Below, piece by piece: positions 11,191 through 20,467 of a stretch of 64,000 nucleotides of DNA. The stretch lies in contig JAUXXJ010000018.1 in NCBI GenBank assembly GCA_030681195.1, positions 124,001 through 188,000 on the forward strand, read 5' to 3'. This stretch comes from Rhodocyclaceae bacterium (GTDB lineage Bacteria; Pseudomonadota; Gammaproteobacteria; Burkholderiales; Rhodocyclaceae). The translations under genes were made by a program, and so were the position numbers. The notes beneath the pieces are model-generated. The model ran no database searches. It had not been told where the DNA came from and saw nothing but the letters and a program-made list of their open reading frames with translations. Each line of letters starts with the position of its first letter. The stretch's first letter is position 1.

Positions 11191-12162
11191 CTAGACTCCC
11201 AGCACATGTGCGACCCGCAGCAGCCCCATATCAAAGCGCGTTCGCAGTTCCCATGCTTCTCTGATCGGGCGCAACAGCATGTTCTGACCGCTGATGCCAA
11301 CCATCTTGCCCGTTTCGCCCTCAAGCAGCGCCTCGACCGCACGCACGCCCATGCGACTGGCCAGCACACGGTCGAAGGCAGTCGGCGAACCGCCACGCTG
11401 CAAATGCCCGATTACCGTGACACGATTGTCTTTGTATTCGGATTGCTCGCTGACCATGCGTGCCAGACCCGTCGCACCGCCATATTCGCAACCTTCGGCG
11501 ACGACGATGATGGATGACTTCTTGCCAAGCCGCTCGCCAGCGCGCAGGCGCTCGATCAATCGCTCGACCGAAATCTCAACCTCGGGCAGCAGGATCTCCT
11601 CCGCACCGCCGGCAATGCCGCTGATCATGGCGACATAGCCGCTGCGCCGCCCCATCACCTCGATGAAGAAAATGCGGTCATGCGAAGCGGCCGTGTCGCG
11701 GATGCGATCTACGGCCTGCATCGCCGTATTGATGGCTGTATCGAAGCCGATGGTGTAATCCGTTCCACCAATATCGTTGTCAATCGTGCCGGGCATGCCG
11801 ATGCAGTGGATGCCGAACTCGGCATGCAGGCATTCCGCCCCACGGTAGGAGCCATCGCCGCCGATCACAACGACCCCGCCGATGCCGAGCTTTTCGAGAT
11901 TGGCAGCGGCCTGTTCGCGACCGGCCCGCTCGAGAAACTCCAGGCAGCGCGCGGTGTAGAGAATCGTACCGCCACGGCTGATGATGCCGCTGACATCGCG
12001 TGGCCCAAGTGGACGGATCGCGCCTTCCATCATGCCCTTGTAGCCGCGCTCGATGCCATAGACCTCGATGCCATGGTAGGTCGCCGTCCGCACCACCGCG
12101 CGGATCGCCGCGTTCATGCCGGGAGCGTCGCCGCCACTGGTGAGTACACCGATACGTTTCAT
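11191..12162 (-). CDS. pfkA: 6-phosphofructokinase, ATP-type
   Basis: Phosphorylates fructose 6-phosphate in glycolysis. The 323-residue protein has the N-terminal GVLTSGGDAPGMNAAIR, GGDGSYRGA (the Gly-Ser form is typical of ATP rather than PPi enzymes), catalytic PGTIDNDI and the MGRRSGY motif. Many relatives lack PfkA, so its presence says the strain can run Embden-Meyerhof glycolysis. It precedes ureD on the same strand, but the 71-bp gap and unrelated function suggest separate transcription. Confidence 0.93.
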   Translation of the reverse strand: MKRIGVLTSGGDAPGMNAAIRAVVRTATYHGIEVYGIERGYKGMMEGAIRPLGPRDVSGIISRGGTILYTARCLEFLERAGREQAAANLEKLGIGGVVVIGGDGSYRGAECLHAEFGIHCIGMPGTIDNDIGGTDYTIGFDTAINTAMQAVDRIRDTAASHDRIFFIEVMGRRSGYVAMISGIAGGAEEILLPEVEISVERLIERLRAGERLGKKSSIIVVAEGCEYGGATGLARMVSEQSEYKDNRVTVIGHLQRGGSPTAFDRVLASRMGVRAVEALLEGETGKMVGISGQNMLLRPIREAWELRTRFDMGLLRVAHVLGV

Positions 12163-12278
12163 GTCATATCCTGTTCACGAAAAGCCGCGAGCTTACATGA
12201 TGAAGCGAATCGCCGACTGCGAGTCGCCATGATCGCATCCAGGTCAAGCAGTTCTGAAAAGCTGGATAAACTCCCCCC

Positions 12279-13223
12279 ATGACGGCAAGTTGGAAAGATT
12301 CGATATATCGCAAACGAGCTGAGCTGGCGGCTTGGCTCCATGGCCCGATGGCTCGGCTGGCAGAGCGCTGCCCGGCGGCCTGGGGCGACCGCCAGCAACT
12401 GAATACGCTGTTGCAAACACACTTTGCCGAAGTTCCCTACGTCGAGTACTTGTATGTGCTTGATCGGAAGGGCGTGCAGATCTGCGACAACATCGCTGCG
12501 GAGCGCATTTTCACCGATTACTTCGGGCGCGACCGTTCGCAACGCCCCTATTTGCGTGAACCCGTGCCGCCCTGGGGTTTTCTGCTGTCGGACGCTTATG
12601 TCAGCATGACCGGAAGGCCATCGCTGACGGCCCTACACGTAATCAAAGATGGAGAAATCCTGCTCGGGTATCTCGGTGCCGACTTCGATGTGCGCCAGCT
12701 ACCGACCGGGGGCGCCGCGCACGAGGAGTCCCGTGACTGGCGGCAGATCAAGGGCGATCCTTCCATTCGTGGCACCGTATTTTTGCAGGAACGCAGCGAA
12801 AGCCAGCTTGACCGCCACCTGGAAAAATCCTTGTCGATCCTTGAGGATCTGATGACTGATCGGGGCCTGTTCCAGGTCGTGATTCATTTTTCCAGCAGCC
12901 GGGCGACCACATGGTTCATGGGTGATCCGTATCGCTATCGTCTGCTCGACGCCGAGGCACTCAACGACCCCGACATCTGCCTGATTTACCCGCACCAGCC
13001 ATGGCCGGCGGACGCAACCATGCCGCAGGAGGCCATCAAGCCCATCCTCGCCGCGATGCGCGAACTGCGACTGACTGACCGCACCATCTATCTGCGTTCT
13101 GCGTCGATCAATATTTTTAACGGCATGGTCAGCCTGACCTTTTCCTGCGACGGGTCGCATTACCTGAGCTACACAGACTTTCTCGATCGCAACAGCGGCT
13201 TCTGGTCCGGCATTGGGGGGTGA
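12279..13223 (+). CDS. PDC (Cache-like) sensor-domain protein, stand-alone
   Basis: This 314-residue protein has a PAS/Cache-like sensory region near residues 30-150 (QTHFAEVPYVEYLYVLDRKG, SDAYVSMTGRPSLTALHVIKDG, LLGYLGADFD), which is the PDC signature usually found in the periplasmic part of chemoreceptors. Here no signal peptide, transmembrane helix or output domain is visible, so it is probably cytoplasmic or acts with a partner. It diverges from pfkA across a 116-bp gap. The ligand and partner are unknown. Confidence 0.65.
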   Translation: MTASWKDSIYRKRAELAAWLHGPMARLAERCPAAWGDRQQLNTLLQTHFAEVPYVEYLYVLDRKGVQICDNIAAERIFTDYFGRDRSQRPYLREPVPPWGFLLSDAYVSMTGRPSLTALHVIKDGEILLGYLGADFDVRQLPTGGAAHEESRDWRQIKGDPSIRGTVFLQERSESQLDRHLEKSLSILEDLMTDRGLFQVVIHFSSSRATTWFMGDPYRYRLLDAEALNDPDICLIYPHQPWPADATMPQEAIKPILAAMRELRLTDRTIYLRSASINIFNGMVSLTFSCDGSHYLSYTDFLDRNSGFWSGIGG

Positions 13224-13713
13224 GTCTTCGCGGGAGCAAAATTGCCCAGATGTCTTTCTGGCTTAAGGGATGGTTTCTGGTCGACAAGTTCCTCCTTGTT
13301 CCAGACCCCGCGTGTGTTGCTGGCTTCCATTACCGACTTATTGGTTGTTGATCGGAGCCTGTTTTCGCCACACTTGGCGACGGCAGGGATCGGGTAGGAT
13401 GCTCTATGAGTGCTTTCGACCAGCCGCCGCCTGTCACCTTCTCCTCAGACCGGACGCCTGAAGGACCGCTTCACTTTGAAATCTGCCGGAAGGGCAATTC
13501 CGGCTCATCGGCCACAACTGCCATTGAGGTTCTCAGCCACCAATAGCCGCAATGTGCTGTGCTGTTGTAGCCCTGAAAAATGCCAGAAGCCTTCGGACAG
13601 ACATCGTAGCCCTGAACACAACAATACACAGGTCATGTGAAGGGCGGTTTGGTGCGACTGGATAGTCAGCAGGATGATATTTCGTACTTGGCGACCTCGA
13701 GTTTGAGCACGCA
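13224..13713. other. 490-bp convergent intergenic region without a supported gene
   Basis: It separates the convergent PDC-sensor and GMC genes. No convincing coding region is seen. It holds an inverted repeat GCCGGAA...TTCCGGC (13485-13504, 6-nt loop) without a T-tract, and the 11-mer GTAGCCCTGAA occurs twice about 40 bp apart. It may be a decayed gene or convergent terminator region. Confidence 0.5.
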
Positions 13714-15159
13714 TCACATCCTTGCACCGAGTCTCCCCATGTGCTCCGACAAGCGCAGTGCGAGCTGAATCAAAGGCATCGTTGGGTTGCCGCCACCACC
13801 GGTCGGGAAAACACTACTACCGGCGATATAAAGGTTGCGCACCCCGAACATCCGGCAGTTTTCGTCGACCACCCCCCACTCTGCCGAACTGGCCATGCGA
13901 GTAGTGCCCATGTGATGCGCGTGCGGAGAAACGGGGAGGTCGAGTGCCTCGTTAGTCATTGCCGGATGAAGCTTGACGAATCCCAGCCCGGCTTCGGCAA
14001 AATTCTTCGCGACCGCCAGTGACAAGCGCCGGATGGTTTGCTTGTCTTCCGGCGCCAGCGTCCAGATCACGCGCGCCTTGCGCAAGCCAAGCGCATCGCG
14101 CACATCGGCAAGCTCCACCCTGCTGCCCTGCGCACTCGGGAACTGTTCGAGCAGGGTACCGATCGTGCCGGCACCTGGACATTGGAAGTGGGTGATGAAC
14201 TGCGCCTTGTCGGCCACGCCGAGGTTGCACGCCAGGTTCTTCATGAAGGTTTTGATCGCAGCGGTGCGGCCATAGGAAACCACCTCCGCAAGCTTTCCGA
14301 AGGCGATATTGCCGCGGCCCACGCCTTCGCGGGTCACCAGCGCCTGACTGGTGAAGTACTGCAGGTCGTTGGCCTGGAGTCCTTCAGCGGCCATGAAGGT
14401 ACCCAGATCGACATTCAGATGTTCCATCAGGCAGCGGCCCACCCACCGGAACGCCGGCAAGGCAGCAGATTTCAGGGATGCGCTATTGAGTAAAAGCCGT
14501 GCGTTCTCGATGGCTCCCGTTGCCAATACATAGCGGCCAGCCTTGATGCGGGCACGCTGGCCGCCATAATCAGCGACGACCAGGTGGCTGACTGCACCGC
14601 TGCCGGGATCGAAAACAAGGTCGACCAGGTTGCAATTGACATGCACATGCAGTGTGGGCGAAGACTTCATCGCCGCCAGATACTTTTCACCAAAACGGGT
14701 AGGCGCACTCTGGGCGTGACGATCGGCTGAAAAGAGGCCGCCGGGCATGTCGGCATGCGTCGCCGAAAACCCGATTTCCGGCAGATCAAGTATTTTCATC
14801 GCCGCCGGCAGTGTGCGGTTAAATTCTTCGAAGGAAATCGGCCAGCCGGGCAGACCGGTCGGTAGTGGTGTAGTGAAATCGGCCGCCTCGAACGGACGGC
14901 AACGACCGGACCAGTGGTTGGACGTCCCCCCCAGATAGCGCAGGCGCGTGGTTTCGGCATACAGGTCAAGGCCTTGCTTTTCGACTGCGTAGAGGGACTG
15001 GGAAGCTTCGCTATAGGCGAGGCCACCAGCCTCCAGCAGAGCGACACGCAATCCATTTTCCACCAGCTTGAGCGCCAGGGTAATCCCGGCGGGACCGCCG
15101 CCAACGACGCAGACATCGTATTCGCCGAGCGTCTTGTCTGTCTGAAAGTCACGCAGCAT
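13714..15159 (-). CDS. GMC-family FAD-dependent oxidoreductase
   Basis: Flavoprotein of the glucose-methanol-choline family, oxidising an alcohol or sugar. The 481-residue protein has the Rossmann FAD motif VVGGGPAGITLALKLVENG near residue 20, LRYLGGTSNHWSGRC, and at the C-terminus HHMGTTRMAS and NLYIAGSSVFPTGGGGNP. ATG 15159 was preferred over 15195 because it follows the stop of the preceding small gene by 2 bp. It is last in the leftward EPS operon. Together with the small Tat-like protein it resembles periplasmic GMC dehydrogenases; the substrate may be an EPS sugar or precursor. Confidence 0.85.
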   Translation of the reverse strand: MLRDFQTDKTLGEYDVCVVGGGPAGITLALKLVENGLRVALLEAGGLAYSEASQSLYAVEKQGLDLYAETTRLRYLGGTSNHWSGRCRPFEAADFTTPLPTGLPGWPISFEEFNRTLPAAMKILDLPEIGFSATHADMPGGLFSADRHAQSAPTRFGEKYLAAMKSSPTLHVHVNCNLVDLVFDPGSGAVSHLVVADYGGQRARIKAGRYVLATGAIENARLLLNSASLKSAALPAFRWVGRCLMEHLNVDLGTFMAAEGLQANDLQYFTSQALVTREGVGRGNIAFGKLAEVVSYGRTAAIKTFMKNLACNLGVADKAQFITHFQCPGAGTIGTLLEQFPSAQGSRVELADVRDALGLRKARVIWTLAPEDKQTIRRLSLAVAKNFAEAGLGFVKLHPAMTNEALDLPVSPHAHHMGTTRMASSAEWGVVDENCRMFGVRNLYIAGSSVFPTGGGGNPTMPLIQLALRLSEHMGRLGARM

Positions 15160-15161
15160 GG

Positions 15162-15380
15162 TTACTCCCGAAAGTAGCTGGCGGGTAATACCCAACCATC
15201 GATGACGACAAATCCGTCACCGATGGCCATCGGCGAGACACTTTGCCGGTCGCCAATGACGGCCGTACTCGGCCCGTAGAGCCATGTCAGGGCAAGCAGT
15301 GACAGCCCGCCGCCAAGCAGCCGGCGCCGGCCGGGGCTTATGCCGGCACGGGGGGCGCGATCAGATCGTGTGATCCACAT
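15162..15380 (-). CDS. small Tat-signal-like protein preceding the GMC oxidoreductase
   Basis: A 72-residue protein with a twin-arginine-like leader (GRRRLLGGGLSLLALTW, about residues 17-33) followed by only some 35 residues. It overlaps the upstream glycosyltransferase by 43 bp and ends 2 bp before the GMC gene. By analogy with periplasmic fructose or gluconate dehydrogenases, whose small subunit carries the Tat signal for the flavin subunit, it may export or anchor the GMC protein. It is much shorter than those subunits, so this is inference. Confidence 0.55.
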   Translation of the reverse strand: MWITRSDRAPRAGISPGRRRLLGGGLSLLALTWLYGPSTAVIGDRQSVSPMAIGDGFVVIDGWVLPASYFRE

Positions 15381-16525
15381 TGACGTTCTCCAAAAGGTTG
15401 CTGCGTTTCCAGTGTTGCATGTCCGGCAGGGTGGCTGACCAAAGTTTCAAAGAGACCGACGGCATCCTGCCATGAATAGGCGTGGGCCCGGGCATGGGCA
15501 CGCGCCGACATGGCTTGCCATTCATGCGCAGGCTTCGATAACAGGTGGAACAGTGCGTCGGCCATGGCATCGGGCAAGGCTGCCTCGGTCGGGGCATCGA
15601 CCAGCAGGCCGGCACCATCCGTCAGGAAGTCCGGCGCCACGCCGACCGGCACACCGACCACGGGGGTACGGCAGGCCATCGCTTCGAGAATCGGCAGGCC
15701 AAAGCTATCCACGCGGGTGGCGAACAGCCAGGCATCGCAGCGCGCATAAAGGCCGGGAATATCCCGCTGCGCTGGCCGGAAATGGAACTCGGTCCCTTCC
15801 GGCAGCGGCAGTTCTGGCGTCGGTTGCTGGGCGCCGAAGGCAAGCACGCGCAATTCCGGCATCTGCTGGCGCAAGCGCTCGATCACCTTCAGGCAGCGGT
15901 CAGGCCCCTTGATCCGATCATGGGCATAGATGAAGCCAACCGTCGGCTGCGTGCCGCGCTGGCGCGCGGGGGCATCAAACTGGGCACCATCAACAGCATT
16001 GTTGACCACCTGGATGCCGAGGTCACCCAGATCGCCCTCAATTTCGCGCTTCAGCCCGGCTGAAATGGCCACCTTGAGATTGGGCAGGCGCAATGCAGCC
16101 TGCACCCGAGCCCGGACTTCGTCGCCACCCCACCAGATTTCGTAACCCTGGATGAGATGCACCTTGCGGCCCTTTGCGGCAGGCAGTTCGTGCATCCACA
16201 ACGCCGTCTCCCACCATGTGGCGATGACCAGATCGGCATCGGGCACATCGGCGGCGCCGATCGGACGGTGCTTCTGGAGCACGCGATGGGGCACCCCCGA
16301 CAAGGCGATGTGGCCCGGCTCGCGCCGCGCGCGGTTTTCCCGTTGCAATTCGCGCCAGCACCCGTGCTTCAGGGCACGCAGGTGTTCGCGCCAGGAAGTT
16401 GGCGCATGGCCGTTGCTGACGACCAGTACCTCGTGCCCCCGCGCCCGCAGCTGGCTGGCGTAGATGGCAACCACGCGCGTACCACCGGTGAGGATGTCAG
16501 GCGGGGTCAGGATCGTGATGCGCAT
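15338..16525 (-). CDS. glycosyltransferase family 4 (group 1)
   Basis: GT-B glycosyltransferase of 395 residues. It begins MRITILTPPDILTGGTRVVA, typical of the N-terminal acceptor domain. The C-terminal donor domain has VGFIYAHDRIKGPDRCLKV and the signature FATRVDSFGLPILEAMACRTPVV with the E-x7-E arrangement, then GLLVDAP. ATG 16525 was chosen because the longer open frame upstream lies inside wzx. It probably adds one sugar of the EPS repeat unit at the cytoplasmic membrane. Confidence 0.87.
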   Translation of the reverse strand: MRITILTPPDILTGGTRVVAIYASQLRARGHEVLVVSNGHAPTSWREHLRALKHGCWRELQRENRARREPGHIALSGVPHRVLQKHRPIGAADVPDADLVIATWWETALWMHELPAAKGRKVHLIQGYEIWWGGDEVRARVQAALRLPNLKVAISAGLKREIEGDLGDLGIQVVNNAVDGAQFDAPARQRGTQPTVGFIYAHDRIKGPDRCLKVIERLRQQMPELRVLAFGAQQPTPELPLPEGTEFHFRPAQRDIPGLYARCDAWLFATRVDSFGLPILEAMACRTPVVGVPVGVAPDFLTDGAGLLVDAPTEAALPDAMADALFHLLSKPAHEWQAMSARAHARAHAYSWQDAVGLFETLVSHPAGHATLETQQPFGERQCGSHDLIAPPVPA

Positions 16526-16538
16526 TTCATGCCTCCGT

Positions 16539-17933
16539 TCAGAGCAACCATGCCAATATCGAATCGACGGACCAGCCGGCCCCCACGCCGAGGGCGATGC
16601 CGACCGGCCACCAGCGCTCGGTTGACCCGTTGAGCAGTCCCTCGCGATGTTTGAAGTACAAGGAAAGCGGCCAACTGGCAAACTGGCTCGCCACCACCCC
16701 CCACAGCGCGCCCTGCGCGCCGGCCAGGGCAAAACCTGCCGGAACCAATACGGCCAAGCCGAGGGTACGCAACGCATTGTTGGCGGTCACCCAGCCAGGT
16801 TGCCCGAGCGCAAACATCAGTTGTTCGAGCACTTGGTGGCGCATCGCCAGCAACCCGAGCCCCAGGCACTGCAGCATCCAGCCGGCATCCGCATAACGGG
16901 CATCGTAAAGGAGCGTCACGATCCAATGCCCGGCCATCAGCAGCAAGCCGCTGAGCAGCCCGAGGACAAGGTCGGCCAGTTGCTGCATCCGGGTATAGAC
17001 CCGCACCAGCGCCGGGCGGTCCTCCTGATTCAGCACCAGACTCAGGCTGGTAAAGATCACGCGGCCGTTGAGGGTACTGTAGAGCGCCACGACGGCGGCA
17101 AACAGATTGCTGGCGATCGAGAACACGCCAAAGGCCGCGACGCCAAGCAGGCCACCGAGGATCAGCTTCTCGCCCTGCAAGGCAAGGAAGCCGATGATGG
17201 ACGAGATAAAGATCCACTTCCCGAAGCCGATGATCTCATGCGCGCTGGCGGTATCCCAGCAGGGACGGACACGGCGCCCGGGCAGCATCGTGTAGCTGAG
17301 CGCGGTTTTGAGAAAGGCACCGGCCAGCGTACCGGCCAGCAGCGCCCAGACCGAACGCGTCACCCAGGCGACCAGGATGGTGATGGCGATGGTTGCCAAT
17401 TGGGTCACCAGTTCCAGGCGCACCATCGGGCGCGCGGCCATGTCGCGCTGGGCGGTGGCCAGTTGCATCGATTCGAATCCCTGGATCAGCGCGCAAACAG
17501 CGAATGCCGCCATCAGCCAGGGCAGGAGCGGATCGGCATATACGGTTCCGTCCGCAAACCAGTTTTGTGTAGCCCCGAACCGGACCAGCAGCGCCAGCGA
17601 CAGCACGCCCAAGGCGAGCACCACACCACGCAGGATCTGCATCGTCCATGCTGTGCCGAGAAAACGAGGATCGTCGCCGCGTCGGCTACGAACGACGCTC
17701 TGCCAGATGCCCAGATCGGAAAACATCAGCAGGCCGAAATACAAGGTGCTGACGGCGGCCATGAGGCCGAATGCCTCAGGAACGAGCAAGCGTGTCAGGA
17801 TGAGGCTGCTGGCCAACCGCAACACTTGGGCCGAGAGGTTACCGGCGAACAACCAGCCGGCAGCACGCAGCATTCTGGACTTCAGGTTCGGAACGGAATT
17901 GACCGGGATTGGAAGGGTTTGCATGGCCTCCAT
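16539..17933 (-). CDS. oligosaccharide flippase (Wzx/MOP family)
   Basis: Flips the lipid-linked repeat unit across the inner membrane. The 464-residue protein is strongly hydrophobic with roughly 12-14 helices and opens with the family pattern MLRAAGWLFAGNLSAQVLRLASSL. The loop segments LILTRLLVPEAFGLMAA and GFGKWIFISSIIGFL are typical of polysaccharide exporters of this superfamily. It lies between the Wza-type gene and a glycosyltransferase, consistent with a Wzx/Wzy pathway whose polymerase is encoded divergently. The start could be ATG 17933 or 17924. Confidence 0.87.
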   Translation of the reverse strand: MEAMQTLPIPVNSVPNLKSRMLRAAGWLFAGNLSAQVLRLASSLILTRLLVPEAFGLMAAVSTLYFGLLMFSDLGIWQSVVRSRRGDDPRFLGTAWTMQILRGVVLALGVLSLALLVRFGATQNWFADGTVYADPLLPWLMAAFAVCALIQGFESMQLATAQRDMAARPMVRLELVTQLATIAITILVAWVTRSVWALLAGTLAGAFLKTALSYTMLPGRRVRPCWDTASAHEIIGFGKWIFISSIIGFLALQGEKLILGGLLGVAAFGVFSIASNLFAAVVALYSTLNGRVIFTSLSLVLNQEDRPALVRVYTRMQQLADLVLGLLSGLLLMAGHWIVTLLYDARYADAGWMLQCLGLGLLAMRHQVLEQLMFALGQPGWVTANNALRTLGLAVLVPAGFALAGAQGALWGVVASQFASWPLSLYFKHREGLLNGSTERWWPVGIALGVGAGWSVDSILAWLL

Positions 17934-18005
17934 TGAAACCCGGCCCGCCCCGCCCTTTGTGTCAGAACCGAAAACTCTTGGCAAAGCGTCAAGCGCTATT
18001 TGCCT

Positions 18006-19019
18006 TTATTCCTTCTTGGTAACAGCGGCGCTGGCCGTCAAACCGAAGGTGAGCACCGAAATCAGGGGCGAGATCTGGCGGACCAGATAGCCAAAGCTGG
18101 CCAGGCCGCTCTTCGGCACGAATATCACATCGCCATCTTCGAGCGCGTAGTTGATCTTGCGGTCGGGTGCGACGATCGAACCGAAGTCGATGATCTCGAC
18201 CTGCTTCGCGCCCGCGCGGTAAATACCAATCTTGTCCGGCGCCGCATCTTCGCTCGGCCCACCGGACTGCGCCAGCGCATCGAGTATGGTCATGCGCGGC
18301 GTCAGCCGGAGGGATCCCGGCTTGAGCACCGAGCCCATGACATACACCGCAGTATCCGAGGAGTCCGGAATGAAAATGATGTCGCCCTTCTTCATGCGGA
18401 TGTTGTAGGCCGGATCGCCGGTAAGCAGGGCCTTGAGATCGACCCAGATAAGCTTGTCGCGACCGCGCATGATGGCGCAGCGGGTGAGGGTGGCCTGTTT
18501 GTCGAGGATGGGCAGCGCGCCGGCATTGGCGAGCACCTCGGCAAGTGTCGGGGGGTGGGCAAACCGCTGCCGACCGGCGGTGGCCACGCGGCCCAGCACA
18601 GTCACCTGGTTGGAAACATAGTCTTCCACCGCGATGGTCAGGTGCGGATGCGTGAAATAGTCAAGCAGCCGTGTGTGAATGACCTTGTGTGCCTCATCGC
18701 GCGTCATGCCATTGACGAAGACATCGCCGATCAGCGGGATGGTGATGACACCGTCCGGCCCGACCACCTGCCGGGTGCTGACCTCGGGACGCCCGGTCAC
18801 GTCGATGCGGACGACATCTCCGCTGCCGAAGAGGTAGATGGGGTTCTCAGCCTCTTCGATCAGTGCCAGGTCTTCCTTGCTGGCCATCTCCTCGCGTGAT
18901 TTTTCTACGGCCTTGAAGTCCTTGCCGAACTGGTTGGCCAATTCTTCGTTCGACGTTGGCAAGGATACGCAGCCGCCGCAGATCAGGGCAAACAGGGTCG
19001 CCTGGAAACGTTGGGTCAC
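18006..19019 (-). CDS. outer-membrane polysaccharide export protein (Wza/EpsA-type)
   Basis: Lipoprotein of 337 residues starting at GTG 19019, which overlaps the acyltransferase stop as GTGA. A short signal peptide leads to a lipobox-like ICGGC (Cys17; the -3 residue is not canonical). Then come the polysaccharide export domain (YLFGSGDVVRIDVTGRPEV, GPDGVITIPLIGDV) and SLBB repeats (YVMGSVLKPGSLRLTPRMTI). It would form the export channel for the EPS. The much longer open frame upstream is antisense or out-of-frame overlap and was not used. Confidence 0.88.
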   Translation of the reverse strand: MTQRFQATLFALICGGCVSLPTSNEELANQFGKDFKAVEKSREEMASKEDLALIEEAENPIYLFGSGDVVRIDVTGRPEVSTRQVVGPDGVITIPLIGDVFVNGMTRDEAHKVIHTRLLDYFTHPHLTIAVEDYVSNQVTVLGRVATAGRQRFAHPPTLAEVLANAGALPILDKQATLTRCAIMRGRDKLIWVDLKALLTGDPAYNIRMKKGDIIFIPDSSDTAVYVMGSVLKPGSLRLTPRMTILDALAQSGGPSEDAAPDKIGIYRAGAKQVEIIDFGSIVAPDRKINYALEDGDVIFVPKSGLASFGYLVRQISPLISVLTFGLTASAAVTKKE

Positions 19020-20194
19020 GGCTTGCCTGCCCCTTGAGTGACTGCCCGAAGCGGGCAGGGCGAGCGCCCGAACGCAGGCCAGCGAAGCAAAACCTTGCGC
19101 CCAAGCGCGATGGCCGGTTCCTCGATCAGCCAAAAACTAATCGCAGCGCAGGTGCACACCGCCACGACATTGAACGGATAGGTCTGCCAGGGTTCCAGCC
19201 CAGGCACGCGGGCATCGGTCCAGACAAAGAATAGTTGTTGCCAGAGATAGAGGCTGAACGACAGGCGGCCGATCAGGCGCAAGGCCGGCGTTTCGAGAAA
19301 ACGGGCAATGCTGCCCCGATGGTTGATATAGGTACTCATGATCGCGAGGGGCACCAGAACCCCTTCCATGCTGAGCAAGACGAATTTCAGCTTCCAGTCG
19401 ACATGATAAACGAACAGCAGTCCTGCCAGCGACAGCAGCAACAACGCGGTGACCCGGCCATCGGCCAGCAGGGATTGCAGGCGTGGCCGCCAGAATGGAT
19501 CGGCATTCGCCAACGCGACCGCCACCCCCCAGAGAATGTGGTCGACGCGGATGTCGGTACGCCCCATAAACATCGCCGCCGAGCTTCCCGTCAGCTGAAA
19601 CTTGAAATCAATGGCGCGCCAGACCGCAACGGCGCAGGCCATGCCGACGGCCCAGGCGAGCCGCCGCCGGACGACGCCGAGCCAGAGGAACAGCGCCGGC
19701 CAGAGCATATAAAAATGCTCCTCTACAGCCAGCGACCAGAAATGGCCCAGATACCAGGAATAGTCGGCCGTCGCGTAATTGGCGGCAAACAGCAGTGAAC
19801 TGAGCCAGCGCCCCACCGAGATGTCGAGAATCCCCGTCAGAGCGAGCAAGCCGACCGCCGAGAGAAAGAACAAGGTGGCTGGCAGGATGCGGAACGTCCG
19901 TCGCACATAAAACGCCCACAACGAAATGCGGCCGTGCCGTTGTTCATCAACCAGCAGCTTGTGGGTGATGAGAAATCCGCTCAGGCCGAAGAAGATCAGC
20001 ACGCCGTGAATACCGACGTAGCGCACCGCACCCGGATCTGCTGGCACACCGAACACCTGGAGAAAACTCATGATGTCATCCATGGCATGACCCATGACAA
20101 CGAGCAGGATGGCAATGGCACGCCAGCCATCCAGGGTCGGCATGTACTCGCCCTGGCGATCAATGCGCTTGCCTACCAATCGGGTCATGTCCAT
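19016..20194 (-). CDS. acyltransferase 3 family membrane protein in EPS operon
   Basis: A 392-residue integral-membrane acyltransferase with MPTLDGWRAIAILLVVMGHA (catalytic His near residue 36), GVLIFFGLSGFLITHKLL, RRTFRILPA and GHFWSLAVEEHFYMLWP, all family hallmarks. It is first in the leftward EPS operon and likely puts acetyl or other acyl groups on the polysaccharide. The start is ATG 20194 (or 20188); the longer frame upstream has no family similarity. It diverges from the Wzy-like gene across 273 bp. Confidence 0.87.
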   Translation of the reverse strand: MDMTRLVGKRIDRQGEYMPTLDGWRAIAILLVVMGHAMDDIMSFLQVFGVPADPGAVRYVGIHGVLIFFGLSGFLITHKLLVDEQRHGRISLWAFYVRRTFRILPATLFFLSAVGLLALTGILDISVGRWLSSLLFAANYATADYSWYLGHFWSLAVEEHFYMLWPALFLWLGVVRRRLAWAVGMACAVAVWRAIDFKFQLTGSSAAMFMGRTDIRVDHILWGVAVALANADPFWRPRLQSLLADGRVTALLLLSLAGLLFVYHVDWKLKFVLLSMEGVLVPLAIMSTYINHRGSIARFLETPALRLIGRLSFSLYLWQQLFFVWTDARVPGLEPWQTYPFNVVAVCTCAAISFWLIEEPAIALGRKVLLRWPAFGRSPCPLRAVTQGAGKP

Positions 20195-20467
20195 TGTCAA
20201 GGTCCCGCCAATACTTATTCGCCCCGCATTGCAACGTGCACGCGACCAGGCTTTCAGTTGATGCCAGTGTAGCGGCAGAAAACACAAGATCTCATGCAAC
20301 ACACTGATAAACAGTGAGAATTTATAAAATTGCCATAGTCAGACACAGATAGTTTGCAAAGGGGGTCTGTCGCCAACAGACAATGTGCTCACGGCTGGTT
20401 TTAGCTTCGACATCCCGCGACACGACCCTTTCGTTCCGACTTTCACTTTTATTCAGGCAACCTCCTC

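Noticed and set aside
13485..13504. Inverted repeat GCCGGAA...TTCCGGC as a terminator
   Set aside because: The stem is short and no run of T follows on either strand.
15160..15195. GMC oxidoreductase starting at 15195
   Set aside because: It would overlap the small Tat-like gene by 34 bp, while ATG 15159 follows that gene's stop and fits the FAD-domain start.
20351..20395. AGTTTGCAAA upstream of the Wzy-like gene as a seventh EPS promoter motif
   Set aside because: The first block is perfect but the CACA hexamer at the fixed spacing is replaced by GTCTGT and no TGNAAT follows at the right distance, so it is only a half match.
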